A DNA stretch of 29,914 bases from Cyclostephanos tholiformis (Eukaryota; Bacillariophyta; Thalassiosirophyceae; Thalassiosirales; Thalassiosiraceae), in the NCBI GenBank assembly GCA_036939975.1, contig JALLPB010000036.1, forward strand, positions 1 through 29,914. The letters are read 5' to 3'. Below, in pieces: positions 10,593 through 19,919 of the stretch. Numbering within the stretch: position 1 is the first letter of the stretch; each line of letters begins with the position of its first letter. The notes beneath the pieces are model-generated. The model made no database searches. It saw nothing but the letters and a program-made list of their open reading frames with translations, and was not told the DNA's origin. A program made the position numbers and the translations under genes.

Positions 10593-10830
10593 GGCTGGGT
10601 CTAGTCTTATTGTCTGGTCTGGTTTGGTCTGGTCTAGTCTTATTGTCTGGTCTGGTCTGGTCTGGTCTAGTCTAGTCTTATTGTCTGGTCTGGGCTGGTC
10701 TGGTCTGGTCTGGTCTTATTGTCTGGTCTGGTGTAGTTAGACCAGACCAGACCAGACTAATCTTACTGTCTGGTCTGGTCTGGTCTGGTCTGGTCTAGTC
10801 TTATTGTCTGGTCTGGTCTGTTTCTAGTTT
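10593..10830. repeat. GGTCT pentamer array with higher-order structure
   Basis: On the + strand this is a run of TCTGG/GGTCT pentamers, broken at intervals by TAGTCTTATTG. It forms larger units of roughly 35-40 bp. A block at 10738-10756 is inverted (GACCAGACCAGACC), giving a potential hairpin with the preceding GGTCTGGTCTGG. The array sits exactly where integrase coding stops and the missing gag-protease part should begin, so it probably grew at the deletion junction. Confidence 0.85.
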
Positions 10831-11073
10831 AAGGCCTACTTCTCGTAGGGAGCGGATTGGGTCAAATTCAACCGTGTTGTCCTAATTGTCCTAATATTTC
10901 TGATGGTCCTAAGTCGCTTTAGCCATCGCAGAAGCAACATATGGCATAAGTGTCTAGGGTTTCTGTGCCAGCGCTTTGCCAGGCAGGTCTCGTCAAATCG
11001 ATTCTGTCATCGTGGACACTGGGTGTCAATCGATCTTGGCGGTTTGTCAAACCGCATCTTGGGTCTGGTCTGT
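10831..11073 (-). other. Remnant leader of the minus-strand copia element
   Basis: Only about 240 bp separate the pentamer array from the primer site. No gag-like frame is recognised; a 61-codon open frame at 10919-11104 overlaps the primer site and LTR and shows no known motif. The space is too small for gag and protease, which supports a large 5' deletion. Confidence 0.5.
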
Positions 11074-11084
11074 TGGGTCTGATA
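11074..11084 (-). other. Likely primer-binding site, initiator Met tRNA type
   Basis: Read on the minus strand just inside the 5' LTR, the sequence is TATCAGACCCA, matching 10 of 11 bases of the familiar plant-type initiator-Met primer site TATCAGAGCCA. It lies three bases after the LTR end. The match is from memory and short. Confidence 0.5.
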
Positions 11085-11087
11085 AAC

Positions 11088-11456
11088 TGAAAGAATGTGC
11101 CCATGGGAACAACTACATTAATGGGTGTAGGCTATTGGCCGTGGCCGGCTTGGTCACTCCTTGCAGAGCCCTCGCCTATTCATGGTCTAATTATATCATT
11201 AAAGTCTCTATTCTGACAAATTATGACAAGTGTTGTGTGCATGAGCGCCTTCTGTTCCGTGATATGCGTGTCAGCATGCGTCAGGCACATGCCACCTTTG
11301 TCACAATCTGTATATAAGCTACATACAGGGAAGATCTTTTCTCCTAATTGGCTTTGCTTTCTGGTGACGCGCCGCTACTATGATTGTTATGTGATACTCT
11401 CCTCATTGGCAACTATCCCAGGGATTGGCACTAAATGGCGTGGTCGTATTCATTCA
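11088..11456 (-). repeat. 5' LTR of the minus-strand copia element
   Basis: This 369-bp repeat begins TG and ends CA on the + strand and pairs with 7143-7502. It keeps TATATAAG at 11311-11318, a possible TATA element that the other LTR has lost. The high divergence between the two LTRs indicates an old insertion. Confidence 0.85.
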
Positions 11457-11991
11457 GACCCCCTAACAGAGGTAACCAGATATACTTGTCTCAAAACTTA
11501 CAATTCTACTAGTAAAGATATCATCATTTATTATGCCACCAATAAAAGGGGGGGTAAGATGAGATATGATTTTGCACAGATTGATTTCATAACAGACGAA
11601 GGTGAAAATAAATCATGTCTTTCAATGATGGGTTCCTGAAATATTATGTAACGCATGGGATACCAACACCACTCTTGGTGACTGATCAGGAAGTGTCTCT
11701 GAACCAAATACAACAAGACAATGCTATTGACAAATCCCTATATATTGTTGTGCATACAACATTGATGATCTTCTATTTGAAACATTGCAACAGTACTTTA
11801 TTTCATCATTTGTTTTAAGCAACATTTATGAGTTGCACATTGTAAACATTGAAGCTATTTGTGGTCCACTCTTTGTATTCAGAAATTACAGATCAAAGGA
11901 TCAAAAATCCAGGAAATTTATTTTTGTGCTTTGCCTAAGAGAGAATGGGGTCAATATTTTAGCAATGGGATGAAATAAATATATTAAGTAA
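11457..11991 (+). pseudogene. C-terminal remnant of an unidentified gene
   Basis: From the base after the copia LTR, the + strand carries fragments with protein character in shifting frames. These are EVTRYTCLKTY and MRYDFAQIDFITDEGE (11470-11610), VTHGIPTPLLVTDQEVSLNQ (about 11650-11715), IVNIEAICGPLFVFRNYR (about 11838-11895), and after a further shift a tail PKREWGQYFSNGMK ending in TAA near 11977. From memory, the tail pattern I-x-x-I-x-G-P then P-R-x-W-x-x-x-F occurs at the C-terminus of multi-copy diatom and alga proteins linked to transposons; this is weak. The upstream part is not seen on the far side of the copia element. Confidence 0.5.
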
Positions 11992-12238
11992 GAAACATGA
12001 TTATAATATCTTTAACATCTAATCCTTTTTAAAATATTTTTTCAACAATCCATACTGATAGTCCTTCCATCCCCAATCTCTAATGGTTTTCCAACACCAA
12101 AACAAATGCCTTGACACCTTATTGTATTGACACCACAAATTTGAATGAATCACAAATCAGTCAATGGACAAGTATAAGGTGCTTAGTAGTCTACTAGCAT
12201 AAGCCTCGAAATCACAACAACAGGATCATAAGTAGCAT
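11992..12238. other. Spacer without gene
   Basis: This AT-rich spacer separates the converging remnants at 11457-11991 (+) and 12239-13770 (-). No motif was recognised. Confidence 0.5.
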
Positions 12239-13770
12239 TTAAACTGAGAAGGAGATCAACACAGGGATTGGAATGCTTGATAGGGCTGTTAGCACATGTC
12301 CAATGTTGTTAAAACAAGCTATCTTCAGTGTTGATGTTCTTTCAAACTGAAACAGTTCGTGAAACAAGCACAAAAATTTATTTATTGAGTCTATCTGTAA
12401 AGATGCAGATGTGGCCATTTCCCAAAACTTGGCAACTTCATGATCACTCATATGCAGCATGTGCAACAAGTTCACAACAGCACCCTCTGTGCACAACTTT
12501 GTTGTGTTTTCATTGCAATGATTTTTATTTTTCACCATACCATCAAGCAGTCTAGATCCATAGATGCCATCAGTTGAATCATCCTCATTTGAATAAAAGT
12601 GAAAAGTAATTTTTTTATGTGGCTCTTGATTGTTAGAGTCCTGCAATTTCTTTAAGTCAGTGATCTCTACCACAACATTTTTCCTTGTTGAATTCCACTT
12701 ATCTGTAGCCTGTTGATTTGTTGTATCAGTGGATATGATACTGGCTCTATGATACTCCTTTCCAAGGTTACCAACATTGACTTGATTGTCAACTGAGAAA
12801 TGGGCATTGTGATCCTTTGGTGATGATTTTATCCTTGCTCCATAACCAAAATTATAGGTGCATTTAGAACCAATATTAGGGGTTCCAGTGGAAAAAATGT
12901 CATTTTTTCAAATTGAACATATGACCAAAGTAAGTACTCAGATCAACTCATCTATATCCCAATATGATGTCTATAAAGTTTTGTCAACGAAAATGAGTGG
13001 AAGGGGTCAATTGGGGTAGTCAAAGTTGACTTTTTGTGCTTTGGGATATGGAGTGGTCATCATCCAAGAATGCATCATCATCACCAACTATTTTAAGTAA
13101 ATTCTTTTGAGTTGCAGAGATATTTCTTGTCATTCTGGTATTATAGAGACATGAATCTATGGTGGTAAAGTTGTCCCTCCTAGTGCCATGTATACAAATC
13201 TCTATTAAGATCCGAATGAGACTCAAGCTTTGAATAGTATTAGATTCATTTTTCTTCAAAGGCAGTTGTAATTTTTTTCCATTTTGTCTATTTTCCAACC
13301 TTTAATTTGTCAATATAGAGTGAAGTGATTGTTCCAGAATATCTTTACATGCCATTTCCATAGTTCCAAGTTCTTTTCTTCATACTTTGAAATGTTGCAT
13401 TTCACCTCAAAAAGGTGACCATGATCACTTTGAAAAACCAGATGGATATGTGACATGGTTGATAGTTCAATGATAGCCTCCTCATAATCTTTCAATGATG
13501 TCATTTCTTTTGCCCTTATCTTGATTGCATTATCAACTCAATTACTAAAGAAACCATCAATTTTTTTATCCACCCACCCTTCATCACAAGTTAGTGTTTT
13601 TGTATTGATATTTTCAAAGTTTACTTGTGTTGGACTGTGCGGCAAAGCTTCAATATTTTTGTTAACCTTTCCAAATTTTGCCTCATAAAAGTGTGGTTTA
13701 ATGCCCTTTGGCAATGGATTTTTCCTAATTATAAACATATCCATGTCTTCACAATCAATACCCACAGCTT
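12239..13770 (-). pseudogene. Unidentified gene remnant, several frames
   Basis: The minus strand holds frame pieces in order: 13765-13538 (CEDMDMFIIRKNPLPKGIKP), in the same frame after one TGA 13504-13310 (YEEAIIELSTMSHIHLVFQS), 13298-13020 in another frame, and a 222-codon open stretch 12907-12239 without an early ATG. The last includes LCTEGAVVNLLHMLHM and HEVAKFWEMA, and ends PIPVLISFSV. The composition is Lys/Asn/Ser-rich and looks coding. I associate the EGA-x-x-NLL-x-x-LHM pattern with a repeated diatom family of unknown function, from memory only. It could be an intron-containing gene, since the last piece has no start codon, but the in-frame TGA and frame change favour decay. It converges with the remnant at 11457-11991. 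Confidence 0.55.
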
Positions 13771-14089
13771 CAGAAATTGTATGATCGAAAAGAGAAATTT
13801 AACAAGAAACTACTATTTAGGAAAAGAAATTGGGACTTTTACTAGATGTATAGATCCCATACATAGTAATGTAGTATTCCACAATAAGAATCACATAAGG
13901 TGCTCAGAAAAAGAAATAAAAACAATTATAAGTCATTGTATTAGAATTTAATGTACTTTATATATGGGACTTCTATACAAGAACATATAGAGCTGACAAC
14001 AATATCATTTATTTACAACAAGAACAACTTAAGAAATTAGGTATTATTATTTTCTACCTAGACCAGTTCAACCATTACAGGATTCTTTA

Positions 14090-16710
14090 TACGCCGAGGG
14101 CCAGGGCCAAACAGCATCATAGTCAGAACCACCAGAGAGGGCTGCTCTCCTTCCAGGACTTTCACCTGGGTACATATGGCCTTTAAACAACTATTGCCCG
14201 TCTCTGTTCAAAGTGTGGTCACCAGCTACCGTCGCTGCCTTGTGCTCATCCCTTGTGATCCTCTCTCAAGATCTTGCCCGTAGTCTACCTGCCTTGCGGG
14301 CAGCTGTTATGGCAAGGAGCCAGTATGTCTCTTTTTTCCCAGAGCTTATCTCCAGGTCCTCCAGGTTGCATTCTGCAAGGTGACAGTCTTCCTCCAGTAA
14401 ACCGTCGGTTCCCAGCTCCTGTTGCCATTCGATCTCTAACTGAAGCTCCTCTTTTCTCAGTGTAGCAAGTCTTCCTGAGGTCCTATCATGTACCTGTACA
14501 TTATGGTACAGCCACTGTCCGTGCATCACTTCAAGCAGCTTGGTAACCAGACCTGTCCCCCATTTTCTTGTGCTTAACCAAGACCCCTATAGACAAGCGT
14601 GTACCTGCTGCATGAGCCCAATCTCCTTGCAAATCATCCCTTCCAAAAAACATTGCCAGCCTATTGAATCCTGAGCAGTAGCCATCTGTTGATAGAATTG
14701 GTCGTATCTATTCCTTTCACAGATTTCCTCCATCGTGATCCTCCTGGAGTGTATAGCATACTCATGCAGACAGTCCCTAAGATCAGGGTCTGTGCCATTC
14801 TGTTTCAACCACTTGTCTAGCAGCTTGATTGTTAGCTGGAGCACTTCGACCCTCCCTGTGTGGCAGCATTGTAATATGTGTCTGCATGTTTCTGGAACCT
14901 GTATACAGCTTGGGCCTCAGACCAGTTTGAGATTTAGTAGTTTGTTCCTGCTATCCCCCAGACCTGTTTGCAAGCCCAGACCTGAAACATCCTTGGGACA
15001 GTAGACAGAGTGTAGTGGACGGTATTCGAGTCCACCTTGTCAAACTGTTTGTATTGCAGTATCCCCACTGATGCAAATTCATCCCAAGATAGTTGACGGT
15101 GAGAGTGAAACCGCAGGTACAGACCTGTGTCTGATGTCATCTTTTCTCTGCCCACAAAGACACTGATAGGCTCCAGTGGGAATGATTGATGATGTGCAAG
15201 CCCAAGTGCATCCAGCTCTAGCAGGGCCCATTTTGCGCCAAAGTCTGCTGTGCAATTGAGCTAGGCGGGTCGTGAAAGGTCGTCAAATCTTGTAGAGTCA
15301 TCCTGATGTGCTGAGATGTGGGAGAAGAATCTGTGAAGGATAAGTGGCTGCAATTCACCAGAATGCATTTGAGTATATATGAGTGCTTGCATTTGGATAA
15401 AATGTGTGTTGGTGGAAGATTTTTACTTTCCTTATGGCCCCCAAGCAGTCCCAATAAATATGAATGGAGCTGGGGAGGACTGGTGAGACCTTGTTGATGC
15501 TGAGCAGGAGGAGATGTATTGCTAATAGTCCCAGAAGTTCCCCTCGATACAAGCAGGCCATGAGTGTCTGTTCTGAGCAGGCCCCCATAAGTGTCCCATG
15601 CCCTTTAGTACACTCCAGTATTAACACACAAGAATTCATAGTTGGGAATACATTACACATAAATGAGCCATCTTCCACTGCTACAAGTGAGTTGTCCCGG
15701 ATCAATTCTTCAAGCCAGCCATCATTTCCCATCAATCACATGTATTCCCACATCCAGGTGTATCCCCATTCTTATAAGACTTCCATGAATGTGTCCAGTA
15801 AATCAGTGGGGGCATGCTGGTGTAGGAAATCACCTTATAAATGCCTAGTCCCACTTCCTCTACCATGCAAGGATCACCTTGTGGAGTTGTTGCTTGATCT
15901 GCGTGTGTGCATGAATAATGATTTGCCCGAGTCCTTGCACCTGGGGACTTTGATGGCTCATATGTGTTGACAAGTTCTCCTCTGCAGTGGTATAGTCTGC
16001 TGTTCTCATAGTCATACTTCCAGTCCCAGAGCTTATGCCCAGGACGGGTATATCTCCCAGGTGTAATCTCCCCCCGAGTGCGTGAATCTGTGGCAGGGCA
16101 TTCTGCCAAAATCAGCAGTCCCGTGGTGCAGGGCATCCAGAGGGAAAATCAGTGATGACCATGTTTTGGGCCTAGGCTGAAGGTGTTTTCTATCTATTGC
16201 CCGGCCACTGACATCCATAATGTCTGATAAGTACAGTGCCTGTTGATGCAATCACACTCTAGTCAACTGGAGCAGTTCCTTGCTTGTGAAGTCCAGTTGG
16301 CACAACTCCTGCATGAGCCACGAGTCCCGCTCTCTAGGCAGATGTGATGGAAGATCTGCCAATGTGATCTTTACCTGTAGGCAGTGAGCCTTTTCCCACA
16401 CTGACTTCATCCATGAGTGTGTCACCCATTGGTGATTTTTGGTCAAAATCTTTCTGGAAGGGTTGTAAGGAGATGCCAAGTTCTATGACAAGAAGCTCAA
16501 CCCATGTCTGCAGTTCTTGACCAAAACTATTTCAGCAGCCATAGTACCTCATAAGTGTATTCAGCTGCTCCAGTAGACACTCTATTGCTGGGTGGAGACA
16601 GCCGATGCCATAGAAGTCACAATCCAGTTGTTGGATGCCTCTCTATGCTGTCCATTGGATCCCTCCTTGTGGGTAAATCCCAACGTAAGTCTTCATCAAG
16701 CATTCGGAAA
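14090..16710 (-). pseudogene. LINE RNase H and C-terminal domains, broken
   Basis: Pieces in order are 16479-16252 (ILTKNHQWVTHSWMKSVWEK, LPRERDSWLM), 16251-16033 (QQALYLSDIMDVSGRAID), 16100-15732 (LWDWKYDYENSRLYHCRGE), 15735-15355 (RNase H: VEDGSF, YRGELLGLLAIH, YWDCLGAI, giving the D-E-D triad), about 15330-15155 in a shifted frame, 15155-14934 (GREKMTSDTGLYLRF, VPRMFQVWACKQVWGIAGT), 14920-14587 (GPSC.., ETCRHILQC, a Cys/His cluster; DPDLRDCLHEYA) and 14529-14266 (HGQWLYHNVQVHDRTSG, CNLEDLEISSGKKETYWLLA). A downstream piece to about 14090 (GHMYPGESPG, DAVWPWP) may be the true C-terminus. An RNase H domain downstream of RT is known in some LINE clades; it would remove RNA from the hybrid. 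Confidence 0.8.
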
Positions 16711-16715
16711 GCTCT

Positions 16716-18416
16716 TTATATGATGCTGAAACCACACACAACCTTATCCAACATGAACCAGATGTTCTGATGGCTTAGGGTCCCTGATGCCACCATATCT
16801 TTCCAGTCCATCCCCTTCTTTTGCACACCCTTGTTGTTCCCTGATGGACATGTCATGGTGCCGAGAGTTTTGATTGCTTCATCCACACCCAGGTGTTCTA
16901 TGGGTGCAAAGGTACTATCTGCTAGAGGCATGACCATTCTGAGCTCCTCGTCTTCTTCATTCTTAGTGAAGTACCAGGTTCCATCTGGCTTCCATGAGAA
17001 CAAGATGAGATGAAAGAAGCATTTGGCAGGTTTAAGTGTACCCCTGGATGCAAGTAGAAGCTTCCTCCAGACAATGATTGCCTTCTGGATCCCAAAGAAG
17101 GAGTCTAGTGGGTCTTCTGTCTCTTCCATCCTGAAGTGGATGAGATTGGTGTCATCCACTTATATCACACTCGCAATATTGCTCCTCAATTTTGCTATCA
17201 GAAGCAGGAAGTGGGCTCCATGTCTCTTCTTCTTGTGTGCTGAGATGATACAGATGCTTACTACTGCCCATCCTGCAAGGGCCACCCCATTTCCCTGGCA
17301 CAGTCCCTGTGTTTTGATCTCCAGCAATGGAGTGGCAAAATCTGTGGAGTCCCCAGACCCGGTATTCATCTCCTGGATTGTTGTCAGCATTGATTCAACC
17401 GCCATTTTTGGTAACCCGAATGCCTGAAATACCATGGATGTGATCACGTGTGCAATCCTGTTATAGCAGTTGTCTGCATTGACAGATGCAATCTCAATGG
17501 GATGCCCTGTTTGACAGATAATGTCATATGCAAGCACCTTAGTAAGCATCCCTTCATTGGCTATCCTGTTCCTCTTGCTAAAGACTTCCTCGGGCATCAT
17601 CTGATACTTCCATGCATTTTCTAGCATTCTGACTTCAAAAACTGTTTTATTTGTTCCATTAAAGTCAGCCTCCATGAGAATGATAGAACATAGCTTTGTG
17701 ATGAGGGAGCAGCTGAACACCATTTGCAGCATGACAGAGCGCCCCTGTGACCAGCGTTCCAGCATGAGTCCATGATGAAAAAGGACGGTGGCCTTCAACG
17801 CATGAATATGTGAGATGTATGGGGAGGAAATGCCTGCAATATAATGTGAGAAGGATAGTCCCAAGAATGAGGATGATGTCTCCTCCTTGGCCTTTTTCCA
17901 GTAGCAAAGTCCTCCTTCATCATCTTCCTGTCTACTGAATCTTCTGGGATTAAGTGTTGGATCAACATGCATTCTACACATAGTTCCTTAGTGGTTCCAT
18001 CAAAATTTTTGGGGTATTCATATGTCCCATTCAAAATCAACATCGCAATGGGTGAGACTGCGCTATATCTGAGAGCTTCTCATAATGGTCCTTGACAGAC
18101 TGGGGCCTCCTCCGCCAGGTAGAACCTTTTGTGGTGTATGTTAGTCCAGATGGTGTTCTCTACTTCTGACTTTGTTGTGTGCTCCCCGGCTGAGTTATTA
18201 GTGCCATCCACCTGTACTGACATTACACTACATCCTAATTCACCTGATACCAGAAATCACGGTCTTGTTCTTGCTTGATGATGGCCAAGATTTTTGCTGC
18301 CATGTCCTCTTTTCCTGCCTGCCTCGCTGCTTCAGCTCTCCACAGAAGATGCCTCTTCCTGTAGCGCCGCCCATTCTTCCTGAAGTAATTGTTCCTTTCC
18401 TCACAGATGTCTAGCC
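16716..18416 (-). pseudogene. LINE reverse transcriptase domain, broken at YVDD
   Basis: On the far side of the copia insertion the linker resumes (CEERNNYFRKNGRRYRKRHL, then QEQDRDFWYQVN). The RT then runs from about 18043: EDSVDRK, FLGLSFSHYIAG, RWSQGRSVML, LCSIILMEADFN, SVNADNCYNRIAH (the block A Asp) and TQGLCQGNGVALAG (block B). A TAA at 17160-17162 sits exactly where the Tyr of the YVDD box is expected. The frame then continues with VDDTNLIHF, LASRGTLKPAKCFFHLILF and LGTMTCPSGNNKG. The two aspartates are intact, but the chain would end just before them. The thumb and following part is at 16716-16800. This RT type is widespread in diatoms from memory; the fold assignment is firm. Confidence 0.88.
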
Positions 18417-18421
18417 TTGCC
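18417..18421. repeat. Target-site duplication, left copy (TTGCC)
   Basis: TTGCC directly precedes the TG of the left LTR and is repeated directly after the CA of the right LTR at 23765-23769. Five bases is the usual copia target duplication. Confidence 0.93.
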
Positions 18422-18584
18422 TGTAGCTAGGCAAGCACAAGGTCCAGGTAGGTCTGGCCCTTGCCCCCTGCCTGCGCCAACGGTCACAGCCACAACGGCA
18501 ACGAACGCACGACTAAGTAGTAACACGAGCACCATGCTCATAAACTAAGCAGGTAATTGTTACCACCACTTGTGATCTTCATCA
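18422..18584 (+). repeat. 5' LTR of the nested copia element
   Basis: This 163-bp LTR begins TGTAGCTAGG and ends TCTTCATCA. It is unusually short for an LTR. It differs from 23602-23764 at two positions: T at 18571 (C in the other) and A at 18575 (C in the other). The first is CpG to TpG. It contains ACTAAGCAGGTA at 18544-18555, which is complementary to the sequence just after the LTR. Confidence 0.95.
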
Positions 18585-18596
18585 TACCTGCTTAGT
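18585..18596 (+). other. Primer-binding region complementary to the element's own LTR
   Basis: The 12 bases directly following the 5' LTR, TACCTGCTTAGT, are the exact reverse complement of LTR positions 18544-18555. The arms are separated by 29 bases that lead to the LTR end. A usual tRNA primer site would start with TGG here (complement of the tRNA CCA end) and does not. The pairing could fold the primer site into a hairpin, or allow the 5' end of the RNA to act as primer. Confidence 0.6.
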
Positions 18597-18674
18597 ACAA
18601 CAGCCTTCCGGCCTTTTCTATCTCTTGCCCCCGGACACGTTACCGTCCAGTGCCATTCTCCCCCCCCCCCGCAC

Positions 18675-19919
18675 ATGACGCCCGAGGAGATCACAGCAGC
18701 ATTTGCGGCCGCGGCAGCGACATTTCAACCTATCATTGGGCAGCCCACCGACGACGACCTTACCTTGCTCCGCGAGACGCTCTACCCCCTCCTAATCGAG
18801 ATACCCTACGATGAAAACCCCCTGCCGGGGGTACACAACCTCATTGGGCTCCTCAAACCCACAGCTTCGTACACCATGACGTGGGGAGCACCGTTCCCCA
18901 TCCCCGTGCAACCACCCACGTACCCTCTTATCCCCGACGCAGCTACCCCAGTCGTACGGGCGCGAGCAGAGGCAGAACATGCGGTATTGGTCACGGACTA
19001 CACCCGCTTTGAGACCGCCAAATGTGCCACCGCCAAATTCAATCGAGACGTGGTCGACAAGATCTGGTATCGTGACCTGCGCCATGCGCGATCATTCTAC
19101 ACCAATGTCACTGCGAAGCAACTCATCGACCACCTCGATACCAACTGCAGAGGGCTCCATCCAAGCGAACTCATCAATCTCCCCATGGAGATGATGTCGT
19201 ACTACGCCAAGGCGGACAGGATCCCCGAATACATCGACATGTTGGAGGAAGCGCAACGTAAACTCGCGTGAGCAAACCTTCCTATGTCTGATGACCAGCT
19301 TCTTGCCATCGCCTCCACCTCGGTGCTCGCATCCGGACACTTCCCCTGCCCAACTGACAAATGGGAGGCAAAACCACGAGCCGACAAGACGTGGACGGCA
19401 TGGAAACTGCATTACCGAGCCGCCCATCTTGCGAGGAAGCGGCAGCAATTAGCGGCCGGCAGCTCAGCTTTCGGAGGAGGGGCGGCACACGTCGCAGCAA
19501 TGGACGGCAATGCAACACTCCCACTGGACACCTTTGCACGCCTCGACGGCTATCTTGACAACCTTGCATTGGCGGCGACGACGGAGCGCACCACTCTCAA
19601 TCAACTTATTGAGTCCAACGCATCGCTCATTGCCAGTATCGCCACGCTCACTGCAAGTCTGAACGCACTCACATCCGTCCACAATCGGATGCCTGCTCCT
19701 ACTCCGGCGCCTACCACCACAGCACCGACACCGGCTCCCGCAATGACAACCGCACGGGTGCGCCGACCCCGCACGCCCCTGGACCCCAAGCCATCGGTCA
19801 TTCAAGTGCCACCTGCACCAACAAAATGGCTGGCCACCAAGACGCCGCTACACAAGCAAACACCATGGGTGGGAGCGTCGCGAACAAACAAACTTGACAA
19901 TGGGGGCAGGACAGTGTAA
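18675..19919 (+). pseudogene. Copia gag, interrupted by TGA and a frameshift
   Basis: The frame from ATG 18675 (MTPEEITAAFAAAAATF) runs to a TGA at 19269-19271 after AQRKLA. It continues in the same frame (MSDDQLLAIASTSV, KTWTAWKLHYRAAHLARKR, LDTFARLDGYLDNLALAATT) to a Pro/Thr-rich stretch near 19690-19780. The stop fits a CGA (Arg) to TGA change. Near 19785 the frame should shift: GHSSATCTNKMAGHQDAA, resembling the second half of a gag CCHC-like finger, lies in another frame, and the first half with the leading Cys is missing. Gag forms the particle and binds RNA; this copy could not make a full one. Confidence 0.8.

Larger units (their letters stand above)
7143..11456 (-). mobile_element. 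Degenerate Ty1/copia LTR retrotransposon, 5' half deleted
   Basis: Two diverged direct repeats bracket minus-strand pol fragments in the order integrase, RT, RNase H, which is the copia order. On the minus strand the 5' LTR is 11456-11088 and the 3' LTR is 7502-7143. Next to the 5' LTR is a sequence close to an initiator-Met tRNA primer site; next to the 3' LTR is a purine-rich GAGGGGAC. Gag, protease and the first half of integrase are missing. No matching target duplication is seen (CTATC before, GACCC after), as expected for an old or rearranged copy. The full length is about 4.3 kb. Confidence 0.9.

Noticed and set aside
10234..10740. 168-codon + strand open frame over the integrase fragment and pentamer array
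   Set aside because: It is antisense to a clear integrase frame and ends in translated pentamer repeat, so it has no independent support.
10593..10830. CRISPR or telomeric repeat array
   Set aside because: Pentamers without unique spacers exclude CRISPR; the unit is not a telomere type and the array lies inside a retroelement.
7138..11461. Target-site duplication for the old copia element
   Set aside because: The flanking pentamers CTATC and GACCC do not match; nearby similarity of GTCCCC and GACCCCC probably reflects the purine tract on one side and chance on the other.
15464..15970. 168-codon + strand open frame inside the LINE
   Set aside because: It is a shadow of the minus-strand RNase H and neighbouring coding region; no motif was recognised in it.
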